This document shows, in pieces, positions 1 through 6,175 of a DNA stretch of 6,175 nucleotides (within the stretch, counting starts at the first letter, position 1; each line of letters opens with the position of its first letter). The DNA lies in assembly GCA_027002665.1 (NCBI GenBank), contig JALWZK010000156.1:1-6175 (forward strand). Direction: 5' to 3'. The notes beneath the pieces were generated by a model that ran no database searches, was not told the origin of the DNA, and saw nothing but the letters and a program-made list of their open reading frames with translations. The DNA comes from Campylobacteraceae bacterium. Its GTDB lineage: Bacteria > Campylobacterota > Campylobacteria > Campylobacterales > Sulfurovaceae. The position numbers and the translations under genes were made by a program.

Positions 1-2
1 TT

Positions 3-20
3 AATATAATTAATTATATT
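3..20. repeat. Perfect 18-bp AT-only palindrome
   Basis: Bases 3-20 read the same on both strands (AATATAATTAATTATATT). The palindrome contains a possible -10 box and lies 24 bases before the first start codon. It could be an operator, a cruciform-prone site, or the remnant of an upstream gene's terminator. In DNA this AT-rich it could also be chance, and no GC stem or T-run supports a terminator. Confidence 0.5.
5..10 (+). promoter_or_regulatory. Possible -10 box (TATAAT) for the membrane protein/channel pair
   Basis: A consensus TATAAT hexamer stands 34 bases before the ATG at 45, which would give a leader of roughly 28 bases. The -35 region would lie outside the window, so it cannot be checked. 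AT-rich surroundings make a chance match quite possible. Confidence 0.35.
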
Positions 21-34
21 TAAATCTAAAGGGT

Positions 35-40
35 GGAGAG
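35..40 (+). promoter_or_regulatory. Shine-Dalgarno site that decides the first gene's start
   Basis: GGAGAG lies 4 bases before the ATG at 45, and its GGAG core leaves 6 bases, which is good spacing. An in-frame GTG at 33 would overlap this site and has no equally placed Shine-Dalgarno of its own. The ATG at 45 is therefore preferred, giving 125 rather than 129 residues. Confidence 0.75.
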
Positions 41-44
41 TATT

Positions 45-422
45 ATGAATTTACAAAAAGTAGTCTCAGGTTTCTTTTTTATCTTAGCAATGACAATCAA
101 TTTTGGCTTTTTCTATGGGGATATTGATAATCCTAAACTTCATAGTATATATGAATTGTTTGTAGCTTTTGTAGTAAGTCTAATATCAACTGTCTTAAAA
201 ATTGGAGATAAGACACAACTTGGTGCTGTTCTATTGGCTACAAGTCTGGTAGCAGATATTCAACTACTCTCCGCTGTTATTGTATGGACTGTTACAGAGT
301 ATCTATCTATTGTAGATATTGAGGCATTTGCAGCTATTATATCTCTCTCTGGTGGGGCATTACTTGCTAATGTTACATCTGTGATTTTATATATAGGTGA
401 AACTTTAAAGTCAAAAAGGTAA
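45..422 (+). CDS. Small four-helix inner-membrane protein, function unknown
   Basis: A 125-residue, very hydrophobic protein with four likely membrane helices at about residues 5-24, 36-53, 59-83 and 93-117. Loop charges fit the positive-inside rule: K5, the K52/K56 loop and the C-terminal KSKR would be cytoplasmic, while the acidic loops around 26-32 and 85-93 would be periplasmic. Both ends are therefore predicted inside. There is no signal peptide, metal motif or catalytic motif that I can see. The stop is 4 bases before the potassium channel start, so the two are almost certainly co-transcribed and possibly translationally coupled. It resembles small uncharacterised membrane proteins beside channel genes in Campylobacterota; from memory DUF6394 may be the family, but I cannot confirm this. 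A role as channel accessory subunit is inferred only from position. That it is a real gene is well supported by its RBS and tight packing. Confidence 0.85.
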   Translation: MNLQKVVSGFFFILAMTINFGFFYGDIDNPKLHSIYELFVAFVVSLISTVLKIGDKTQLGAVLLATSLVADIQLLSAVIVWTVTEYLSIVDIEAFAAIISLSGGALLANVTSVILYIGETLKSKR

Positions 423-426
423 TCCA

Positions 427-2112
427 ATGAGTGATAACGCTTTTTGGATTATTTTACAGAAGTTAAGAGCTCCACTACTTGTTATTATTACAACCTATTC
501 AATAGCAATATTGGGTATGGTTCTAATTCCGGGAATGGACGATAAAGGGAATGTATATCATCTAACTTTCTTTGATGCCTTCTATTTTGTATCATATATG
601 GCATCAACTATCGGTTTTGGAGAAGCACCATATACATTCACTTATGCTCAGAGACTTTGGGTTACACTCTGTATATACATTACAGTTGTGGGTTGGTTCT
701 ATGGTATTGGGGCATTAGTTACAGCTGTAACCGATAAGACTCTAAAATTTGAACTAATGCGTAATAGATTTAGAAAAAAAGTTAGAGAGATTAGAGACGA
801 TTTTGTAATTATATTGGGTTACACCTATGTAAATTTGGAAATTATAAAGAGATTTCACGCTACCAATATGGAGGTTGTCCTAATTGATGAAGATGAAGAG
901 AAGATTAGTTATTTTCTATTAGAGGAGACAAGTCAAGATGTTCCTGTTATGGTTGGAAATGCACTATTGACAGAGACACTTCAAGATGCAGGAATTTTAC
1001 TTCCTAACTGTAAAGCTATCGTATCTCTGTTTAAAAATGAGGAGAATAATCTTAGAATATCAATTCTAACAAGATTTTTAAATCCAAAAGTTAAAGTTAT
1101 GGCAAAATCGACATACAAGGATATTACGACAAGTATATTGGATACAGATATAGCAAAACCGATAAATCCCTTTGAGATTTTTGCAACAAGAGTTGATATA
1201 GCCTTAGAATCTCCACATATATTGGTTCTCGAAAATTGGATTTATGGAAATAGCGACTTAATGGATAAAGCTATATTTTTACCAAAAGGTAAATATATTG
1301 TTTGTGGCTATGGAAGATTTGGTAAACTACTACAATCTAAATTTGAAAAGCATAATTTGGAATCTGTCTTTATAGATGAAAAACGGATAGGGAGTATAGA
1401 TATGATTGAGAATAAAAAATTTATCCGAGCGAATGCAGATGATAAAGAGACTCTCTTGAATGCAGGAGTTAAAGAGGCAGTTGGATTAATTGTTGGCACA
1501 CAAAACGATATAGATAATCTATCTATTATAATAACTGCCAAGAAATTAAATCCCAATATATATCTAATAGCGAGAGAGAACACTATGCAAGATATAAGTA
1601 TTTTTCAATCAGCTAAGATTGATTGGCTCTTTATGTTTGAGAAGATACTCATAAATAAAACCTCTCTTGCTTTGACCTATCCTTTAAAAAATCGTTTTTT
1701 AAAATTAATACTGAAAAAAGATGAGAAGTGGGCAAAAAAAGTAATAAGATTATTGAGAGTAAAAATTAATACAAATCCAATAATGGTATCTTTAAAAATT
1801 AATGAAAATGATAGTTATGCGATATATAATGAGCTTCTAAATGGAAATAATATTCCTATTGAGGTTCTATTGCGTTCTCTCACCAATTGGAGAGAGAATA
1901 ATAGAGTTATTCCTCTTTTAATTAATAGAGGGAGTGAAGAGATACTCGTTCCAAAAAATATAGATTTAAAGATAGGAGATGAGATACTATTTGCATGTGA
2001 CGAAAAGGCAAAAGATGAGATAGAGTTAATTGCATCAAATATCTATGAACTCTACTATGCAATGTATGGAGAGGAGAAAGAGAGTCCTATATTAAAAAAA
2101 CTGTTTGGATAA
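427..2112 (+). CDS. Potassium channel with tandem RCK (TrkA-N/TrkA-C) domains
   Basis: A 561-residue ligand-gated K+ channel subunit of the inner membrane. Residues 16-34 form TM1, about 47-60 the pore helix, and 61-66 the selectivity filter TIGFGE, a GFG variant of the usual GYG. TM2 spans about 77-101. A first RCK domain (about 125-265) follows, with a degenerate nucleotide loop (GYTYVN, 131-136) and the acidic IDEDEE stretch (153-158). The second RCK domain (about 289-420) has the full GxGxxG loop, GYGRFG at 294-299, and an acidic strand end IDE (316-318). A TrkA-C-like segment covers about 440-540, including IGDEILFACDE. Two RCK domains in one chain is the architecture of BK-type and Geobacter GsuK-type channels, in which four subunits build the gating ring from eight RCK domains. 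An AAGG site 7 bases before the ATG supports the start. It is not TrkA itself, because it carries its own pore. Ligand (NAD(H), nucleotide or Ca2+) cannot be told from sequence. Confidence 0.93.
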   Translation: MSDNAFWIILQKLRAPLLVIITTYSIAILGMVLIPGMDDKGNVYHLTFFDAFYFVSYMASTIGFGEAPYTFTYAQRLWVTLCIYITVVGWFYGIGALVTAVTDKTLKFELMRNRFRKKVREIRDDFVIILGYTYVNLEIIKRFHATNMEVVLIDEDEEKISYFLLEETSQDVPVMVGNALLTETLQDAGILLPNCKAIVSLFKNEENNLRISILTRFLNPKVKVMAKSTYKDITTSILDTDIAKPINPFEIFATRVDIALESPHILVLENWIYGNSDLMDKAIFLPKGKYIVCGYGRFGKLLQSKFEKHNLESVFIDEKRIGSIDMIENKKFIRANADDKETLLNAGVKEAVGLIVGTQNDIDNLSIIITAKKLNPNIYLIARENTMQDISIFQSAKIDWLFMFEKILINKTSLALTYPLKNRFLKLILKKDEKWAKKVIRLLRVKINTNPIMVSLKINENDSYAIYNELLNGNNIPIEVLLRSLTNWRENNRVIPLLINRGSEEILVPKNIDLKIGDEILFACDEKAKDEIELIASNIYELYYAMYGEEKESPILKKLFG

Positions 2113-2133
2113 TTAATAATAAGTAGCTATAAT
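2105..2133 (+). promoter_or_regulatory. Predicted sigma-70 promoter for dapD
   Basis: A perfect TATAAT -10 box at 2128-2133 follows a TTG-containing -35-like hexamer (TTGGAT, 2105-2110) by exactly 17 bases. Transcription would start near 2140, leaving a leader of about 30 bases. The -35 part overlaps the last codons of the channel gene. The 57-base gap and this promoter suggest that dapD is transcribed on its own, although read-through from the channel gene is possible. Confidence 0.6.
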
Positions 2134-2169
2134 CCCAAAATTGAAATTTAGATAAAAAAAGGTAAATAT

Positions 2170-3342
2170 ATGGCAGAAGATTTTAAAAAATTGGTAGAGG
2201 AGATAACATCTCAAGATGGTTATAGAGAACCGATAGGATTTGGTATTGCGAGAGTTGATAGAGGACAGAAAAATGCAGATAAAATTCTTCAAGCAAACTT
2301 CCCCGTGATTAACTGGAGAGAAAATTATAGTTCAGGTGCAGTCTATATAAAGGCTATTCAAGATGCAAATTTAAATATAGATTTTAATAGTAGTGAGTTT
2401 GTTGCAACTATTGATGAGAAGTTTATAGAGAGTGCAATGAGTTCATTTGCTCCATATATAGACTTAGCAATGGGGGAGGAGCATAAGAATGTTCAAGTTA
2501 TAAAGATGTTATCAGAGATGGAGGATATCGGTAGGAATTTTAGAGTGGTTATACTGTTTGAAGATAGCAAACCGAGGAGTGTAGAGGCGGTTTATTTAAA
2601 ACTATATGCACTCTCAACACAAAAAGCCCAACTTAGAAGTCTCAATCTTGACGGAGCATTTGGAATTTTAACAAATGTTGCATGGGTTGGAAATACCCCC
2701 TATGAGTTAGAGTATCTGAGAGAAAATGAAATTAAGATGAAACTAAATGGAACATTTCCAAAAATTGATAGTGTAGATAAATTCCCACGATATTTACAAC
2801 ATATAATTCCTGCCGATAATACTCGAATATTGGATAGTAGCAGAGTTAGAATGGGAGCATCTCTATCAGCTGGAACAACTGTTATGCCGGGAGCATCATA
2901 TATCAATTTTAATGCGGGAACTCTTGGTGCAGTAATGGTAGAGGGTAGAATCTCAAGCTCTGCTATTGTTGGAGAGGGTAGTGATATTGGTGGAGGAGCT
3001 AGTATCTTAGGAGTCTTAAGTGGAACAGATGGAAATCCAATATCTATTGGAAAAAATACACTACTTGGAGCAAACTCCGTTACAGGTATTCCCCTTGGTG
3101 ACGGCTGTATTGTCGATGCTGGAGTTACTATCCTATCAGGAACTAAAATAAAAATATCACCTCAGGAGTTGGAGTTAATTAAGGAGGCAAATCCAAATAG
3201 AGATATAGAGACCAAAGAGATATTTAAAGGTAGAGAGCTACAAGGGCTTAATGGTATCCACTATAGACAAAACTCAACCACAGGGGAGATAATAGCTATG
3301 AGAAGTGTTAGAGAGATTAAATTAAATGAGGATTTACATTAA
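2170..3342 (+). CDS. dapD: 2,3,4,5-tetrahydropyridine-2,6-dicarboxylate N-succinyltransferase
   Basis: Cytoplasmic enzyme that transfers a succinyl group from succinyl-CoA to tetrahydrodipicolinate, in the succinylase branch leading to meso-diaminopimelate and lysine. At 390 residues it is close to Campylobacter DapD in length and wording, including FGIARVDRGQ (24-33) and VDKFPRYLQHIIP (202-214). The left-handed beta-helix of hexapeptide repeats runs from about 218 to 330: RVRMGA (225-230), GTTVMPG (235-241), NFNAGTLG (246-253), MVEGRIS (256-262) and a glycine-rich stretch to LSGT (283-286). E258 in VEGRIS matches the glutamate regarded as catalytic in the related mycobacterial enzyme. The C-terminal segment (331-390) ends KLNEDLH, like its Campylobacter relatives. 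An AAAAGG site about 7 bases before the ATG supports the start. It converges on the exported peptidase gene with 33 bases between stops. Nothing appears missing or broken. Confidence 0.97.
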   Translation: MAEDFKKLVEEITSQDGYREPIGFGIARVDRGQKNADKILQANFPVINWRENYSSGAVYIKAIQDANLNIDFNSSEFVATIDEKFIESAMSSFAPYIDLAMGEEHKNVQVIKMLSEMEDIGRNFRVVILFEDSKPRSVEAVYLKLYALSTQKAQLRSLNLDGAFGILTNVAWVGNTPYELEYLRENEIKMKLNGTFPKIDSVDKFPRYLQHIIPADNTRILDSSRVRMGASLSAGTTVMPGASYINFNAGTLGAVMVEGRISSSAIVGEGSDIGGGASILGVLSGTDGNPISIGKNTLLGANSVTGIPLGDGCIVDAGVTILSGTKIKISPQELELIKEANPNRDIETKEIFKGRELQGLNGIHYRQNSTTGEIIAMRSVREIKLNEDLH

Positions 3343-3375
3343 TAATTATCCATTTTAATTAGAAAAATGATTATC
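3343..3375. other. Convergent intergenic gap without a canonical terminator
   Basis: This gap separates the stop of dapD from the stop of the leftward peptidase gene. It holds a weak 6-bp inverted repeat (CATTTT 3351-3356 with AAAATG 3364-3369, 7-base loop) and a direct repeat ATTATC at 3345-3350 and 3370-3375. The stem is nearly all A/T and no T-run follows on either strand, so an intrinsic terminator is not supported. Termination here may be Rho-dependent, or transcripts may overlap. Confidence 0.5.
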
Positions 3376-3993
3376 TCACTTATAAAAGTGTTGATAATCT
3401 TTAGTATATTTCCAATCTCCACCCCATTTAAAACCATGTTTCTTAAAGATTTGAGTAGCTATACTATTTTCCAAGAGAACAGCTCTATGGTTGGGGACTC
3501 GCTTTCTATATTTTAGAGATTTTTTATGTGCTATATATCCCGTTTTTGAGATATATGGATTCTCGATGGGATTTATATCTATCGCTTTTCCAAAGGAGTG
3601 CTTTGACCAGTTGTTGGAATCGGTTGCCTTTCTACAGTTAAATGCAGAGGTGTTATCTGCCTCTATCGATTTCCAATCATCTCCATTAAAATCGCTAACT
3701 AACCTCATCTGCCGTATAGGGTAACCGATATTATATAGCTCCTCCATAACCCATACTATACTGTCAGCTATATCTTTATGGACAATCAACTCCCCTACTC
3801 TATCTTCTCCACTAAAACTATGATATTTTACATTCACATAACGAAGATTTTCTAAAGGGACAGGACAACCTTTATGCCATGAGTTACCCTTTATCATTCG
3901 TGCCTTAATGGCTGGTGTAATTTGAGTTACATTTGCGTTAAAGACTGAAAATAGAGCTGTTGTCAATATAGGTAGTAGTAAAATCTTTCTCAT
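3376..3993 (-). CDS. Exported M15-family zinc peptidase, probable peptidoglycan peptidase
   Basis: A 205-residue protein with a Sec signal peptide: basic MRK, a hydrophobic stretch to about residue 19, then a likely cut after A20 (VFNA/NV). The mature protein would act in the periplasm. The C-terminal half carries the M15 peptidase (D-Ala-D-Ala carboxypeptidase / L-Ala-D-Glu endopeptidase type) signature: DNTSAFNCR (113-121), SKHSFGKAIDIN (130-141) with zinc ligands H132 and D139, then GGDW (191-194) and DYQHF (199-203), where H202 is the third ligand and D199 a candidate catalytic acid. Two cysteines, C43 and C120, could form a disulfide. The protein ends two residues after HF, which is unusually short after the last motif but not evidently truncated. 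The start is supported by AAGGAG 9 bases upstream. It lies 21 bases after murI, so it is probably the last gene of the rho-murI operon. Whether it trims D-Ala or cuts cross-links cannot be decided from sequence. Confidence 0.85.
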   Translation of the reverse strand: MRKILLLPILTTALFSVFNANVTQITPAIKARMIKGNSWHKGCPVPLENLRYVNVKYHSFSGEDRVGELIVHKDIADSIVWVMEELYNIGYPIRQMRLVSDFNGDDWKSIEADNTSAFNCRKATDSNNWSKHSFGKAIDINPIENPYISKTGYIAHKKSLKYRKRVPNHRAVLLENSIATQIFKKHGFKWGGDWKYTKDYQHFYK

Positions 3994-4002
3994 TTCTGTT
4001 GT

Positions 4003-4008
4003 CTCCTT
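4003..4008 (-). promoter_or_regulatory. Strong Shine-Dalgarno of the M15 peptidase gene
   Basis: AAGGAG on the minus strand, 9 bases before the ATG at 3993, inside the 21-base murI-peptidase gap. It is the best ribosome site on the leftward strand and contrasts with murI, which has none. Confidence 0.75.
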
Positions 4009-4014
4009 AATAGA

Positions 4015-4758
4015 TTATGAAGATAACCATATTTTTGCTATCTTCCTAAGTCCCAATACATTCTCAGAAGCAAAAATTTTTAACTCCGGTTTATCTTTTC
4101 TCTGCTTTAAAGAGTAACCCTCTTCAAGATAATTGACTATAGCTTCGCCGGAATGGATTAGAGTTGGAGAGTTATTGAAATAGTTACTTAGAGAGTTACT
4201 AATTAATGGAAAATGTGTGCAACCTAAGATTAAAGCTGATGGAGTAGATATATCTTTAAAATAGTATCGCATTGTAGCATCTAAGACTTCTCCATCAAAT
4301 ATCCCCTCCTCTACCATTGGAACAAATAGACCTGTCTGAATTGCCGTGATATTATTATATCCTAACTCTCTTAAAGCAGTTTGATATTGATTTGATGCAA
4401 TGGTGGCACGAGTTGCAATAATTAAAATAGGTTCATCTTTTTTAATATTATGCTTCTCAACTGCCATAACCCCCGATTTAATAACACCAATTACAGGATA
4501 TTTACTCTGTTGATTCATATCATCTAAGGCATAGGCACTAACTGTATTACAAGCTGTAATTAGTAAATCTATATCAAAATTATTAAAAAACTCTAATGCC
4601 TCAAGTGAGTATCTAATAATTGTATTTTTGTCTTTTATTCCATAAGGGACTCTTGCGGTATCTCCATAGTATATTATCTTATCAAAGTATTTAGACTCAA
4701 TTAAAGATTTTACAACACTAAGTCCACCCGCTCCAGAATCGAATACACCTATTCTCAT
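4015..4758 (-). CDS. murI: Glutamate racemase
   Basis: Cofactor-independent racemase that makes D-glutamate for the second position of the peptidoglycan stem. At 247 residues it has the normal family length. The N-terminal IGVFDSGAGGLSV (3-15) contains the conserved D7 and S8. The two catalytic cysteines are C70 in TACNTVSA (68-75) and C180 in LGCTHFPL (178-185), with H182 beside the second; E150 also matches a conserved active-site residue. The motif begins at residue 3, so the start is secure. The ATG is only 3 bases past the rho stop, and no Shine-Dalgarno is visible in the bases before it (AACTCTTAAAAA), which points to re-initiation by ribosomes finishing rho. The rho-murI pairing also occurs in Helicobacter pylori (HP0550-HP0549). 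No sign of damage. Confidence 0.97.
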   Translation of the reverse strand: MRIGVFDSGAGGLSVVKSLIESKYFDKIIYYGDTARVPYGIKDKNTIIRYSLEALEFFNNFDIDLLITACNTVSAYALDDMNQQSKYPVIGVIKSGVMAVEKHNIKKDEPILIIATRATIASNQYQTALRELGYNNITAIQTGLFVPMVEEGIFDGEVLDATMRYYFKDISTPSALILGCTHFPLISNSLSNYFNNSPTLIHSGEAIVNYLEEGYSLKQRKDKPELKIFASENVLGLRKIAKIWLSS

Positions 4759-4761
4759 TTT

Positions 4762-6087
4762 TTAAGAGTTATTCATAATTGCCAGGAACTCCTCATTATT
4801 TTTGGTTTTTACCATTTTTGAGTAAAGAAATTTAAGAGCCTCTACATCTTCCATATTCTGCATAGCATTTCTAAGCGCCCACACCTTTTGTAGTGTCTCT
4901 GGGTCTGTCATAAGCTCCTCTTTTCTCGTTCCAGATTTTGTAATATCGATAGCAGGATAGATTCTTCTATCTGCAATATATCTATTAAGCACAACTTCAG
5001 AGTTACCTGTCCCTTTGAACTCTTCAAAGATAACTTCGTCCATTCTACTACCTGTCTCAATTAGTGCGGTGGCTATAATTGTTAAGCTTCCACCCTCTTC
5101 AATATTTCTTGCTGCTCCAAAAAATCTCTTTGGCTTATGTAGTGCATTTGCATCAACTCCACCCGATAGAACCTTTCCGGAACTTGGTGTTACTGTATTA
5201 TAAGCTCTTGCCAATCTCGTGATTGAATCGAGTAGAATTACAACATCTTTTCCACTCTCAACCCTTCGCTTCGCCTTCTCTATTACCATTTCAGCAGTTC
5301 TTACATGATTTTGAGCAGGTAAATCAAATGTTGAACTATAGACCTCCCCCTTCACGGAGCGTTGCATATCTGTCACCTCTTCAGGTCTCTCATCTACCAA
5401 TAGCACCATTAAAGATACCTCTGGAGAGTTATAAGATATGCCGTGGGCTAACTCTTTTAATAGTTCTGTTTTACCTGTTCTTGGAGGAGCTACAATTAAT
5501 GCCCTCTGCCCTTTTCCTATTGGAGTAAATAGGTCGAGAACTCTACCCGTGAGTTTTAGTGGATTGTATTCAAGTTTTAATCTCTCTTTTGCATATAGTG
5601 GAGTTAGATTATCAAATAGTGGTCTCTTTTTAGACTCTTCTGGTGGTAAGTAGTTTATGGCTTCTATTTTTAAAAGGGCATAATACTTCTCCTGCTCCTT
5701 TGGTTGTCTCACTTGACCAGTTACCACATCACCATTTCTCAATGCAAATCTCTTAATCTGTGTGCTACTTACATAGGTATCATTGCTTGAGTTTGCAAAG
5801 TTTCCATCTTCACTTCTTAGGAAACCGTAGCCATCATTCATAATCTCTAAGATACCTGTAAATAGAATAAATCCACCTTGCTTAACTTGAGATTTTAAAA
5901 TCTCGAAGATTAAATCTTTCCGTTTATACTCATTTGGGTTTTCAACTTTGAACTTTAGAGCTATCTCTACTAACTCTTCTAATGTCTTAGATTGTAAATC
6001 CTCAACCTTATACCCCTCAACAGGAATATGTGTTCGATTACTACTTTTCTTCTTATTGTGATGCCGTTTTTGTTGTTGTTCGCTCAT
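4762..6087 (-). CDS. rho: Transcription termination factor Rho
   Basis: Hexameric RNA-dependent ATPase/translocase that ends transcription and silences untranslated RNA. The 441 residues are about 20 more than E. coli Rho; the excess is a basic, Gln/Asn/His/Lys-rich N-terminal tail (residues 2-20). Then come the Rho_N helical domain (about 31-70) and the cold-shock-like primary RNA-binding domain (about 75-145, including [15 protein letters not shown] at 78-92). The RecA-type motor follows, with Walker A APPRTGKT (200-207), the DERPEE catalytic-glutamate region (232-237), Walker [17 protein letters not shown] (282-297), the Q-loop region [10 protein letters not shown] (307-316) and the R-loop EEFKGTGN (355-362). 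R369 fits the arginine-finger region. Walker A has RT where E. coli has KA, as in many other bacteria. AGAGGA a few bases before the ATG supports the start. It heads the leftward rho-murI-peptidase operon. Confidence 0.98.
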   Translation of the reverse strand: MSEQQQKRHHNKKKSSNRTHIPVEGYKVEDLQSKTLEELVEIALKFKVENPNEYKRKDLIFEILKSQVKQGGFILFTGILEIMNDGYGFLRSEDGNFANSSNDTYVSSTQIKRFALRNGDVVTGQVRQPKEQEKYYALLKIEAINYLPPEESKKRPLFDNLTPLYAKERLKLEYNPLKLTGRVLDLFTPIGKGQRALIVAPPRTGKTELLKELAHGISYNSPEVSLMVLLVDERPEEVTDMQRSVKGEVYSSTFDLPAQNHVRTAEMVIEKAKRRVESGKDVVILLDSITRLARAYNTVTPSSGKVLSGGVDANALHKPKRFFGAARNIEEGGSLTIIATALIETGSRMDEVIFEEFKGTGNSEVVLNRYIADRRIYPAIDITKSGTRKEELMTDPETLQKVWALRNAMQNMEDVEALKFLYSKMVKTKNNEEFLAIMNNS

Positions 6088-6090
6088 AAA

Positions 6091-6097
6091 TCCTCTT
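6091..6097 (-). promoter_or_regulatory. Shine-Dalgarno of rho
   Basis: Minus-strand AAGAGGA with its GAGG core 4 bases before the rho ATG at 6087. It is slightly close but usable. It fixes the longer start that includes the basic N-terminal tail. Confidence 0.65.
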
Positions 6098-6102
6098 GAA
6101 AG

Positions 6103-6165
6103 CTATATGGAGTTCTTTGTAGTTTTATTTTGTAGTTTTGTTATTATAACCATTTTTTGGTTCAT
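6103..6165 (-). other. Possible 20-codon leader ORF ahead of rho
   Basis: On the minus strand an ATG at 6165, preceded 3 bases upstream by AAGGA (6173-6169), opens a 20-codon frame starting MNQKMVI and ending at TAG (6105-6103), 15 bases before the rho start codon. It could be a leader peptide gene, as rho has in enterobacteria (rhoL). Against this, a good -10 box (6148-6143) lies inside it, so transcripts from that promoter would lack it. Short frames with a nearby A/G-rich stretch arise easily by chance. Confidence 0.15.
6143..6148 (-). promoter_or_regulatory. Predicted -10 box for the rho operon
   Basis: Minus-strand TATAAT, placing the transcript start near 6136 and leaving a leader of about 49 bases before rho. 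No -35-like hexamer is seen at 16-18 bases, but poor -35 boxes are normal in Campylobacterota. The box sits in an 11-base palindrome (6140-6150, GTTAT-T-ATAAC). Confidence 0.5.
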
Positions 6166-6175
6166 ATTTCCTTAT

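Noticed and set aside
33..44. GTG at 33 as the start of the membrane protein
   Set aside because: It overlaps the GGAGAG site that is ideally spaced for the ATG at 45, and the four extra residues (MESI) add nothing.
1308..1583. Leftward 91-codon frame inside the channel gene
   Set aside because: It lies antisense over the second RCK domain, whose motifs are clear, and has no family resemblance of its own.
427..2112. Reading the 561-residue protein as TrkA, the K+ uptake regulator
   Set aside because: It has its own two membrane helices and a selectivity filter, whereas TrkA is a soluble protein without a pore.
3351..3369. Inverted repeat as a bidirectional intrinsic terminator
   Set aside because: The stem is only 6 bp with a single G:C pair, and no T-run follows on either strand.
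3491..3724. Rightward 77-codon frame opposite the peptidase
   Set aside because: It overlaps the conserved M15 motifs on the other strand and has no support of its own.
5223..5653. Rightward frames of 101 and 71 codons opposite rho
   Set aside because: They are antisense shadows of the highly conserved Rho motor domain, and I see no recognisable motif or convincing ribosome site for them.
1..6175. Defence system, CRISPR array, prophage or mobile element
   Set aside because: No repeat-spacer pattern, transposase, integrase, terminal inverted repeats or toxin-antitoxin-like pair is present; all large genes are housekeeping or common accessory types with similar composition.

Overview
The window reads as ordinary chromosome from an AT-rich member of the Campylobacterota (formerly Epsilonproteobacteria), probably a free-living Sulfurimonas-like lineage. 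The reasons are the 390-residue DapD of the type carried by Campylobacter, the rho-murI gene order also known from Helicobacter pylori, the AT-rich promoters with TATAAT -10 boxes, and the tightly packed genes. The genus is an inference. There are no RNA genes, insertion sequences, CRISPR arrays or prophage genes, and no gap between genes exceeds about 90 bases.

Layout. Left, rightward strand: a small four-helix membrane protein of unknown function (45-422) sits 4 bases ahead of a potassium channel with two cytoplasmic RCK domains (427-2112). Next, from its own predicted promoter, comes dapD (2170-3342) for lysine/diaminopimelate synthesis. Right, leftward strand: rho (6087-4762), murI (4758-4015) and an exported M15-family zinc peptidase (3993-3376) form a compact likely operon that converges on dapD. 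The 33-base convergent gap has no recognisable intrinsic terminator.

How the genes fit together. DapD supplies the meso-diaminopimelate branch, MurI supplies D-glutamate, and the M15 peptidase probably cuts peptide stems in the finished wall, so three of the six genes bear on peptidoglycan. The membrane protein and channel look like a co-expressed pair, which makes the small protein a candidate channel accessory subunit. Rho is the general transcription termination factor and heads the leftward operon.

I see no clearly new multi-gene system. The best leads are the membrane protein/channel pair, the peptidase placed in the rho-murI operon, the SD-less rho/murI junction suggesting coupled translation, and a small possible leader ORF before rho cut close by the window edge.
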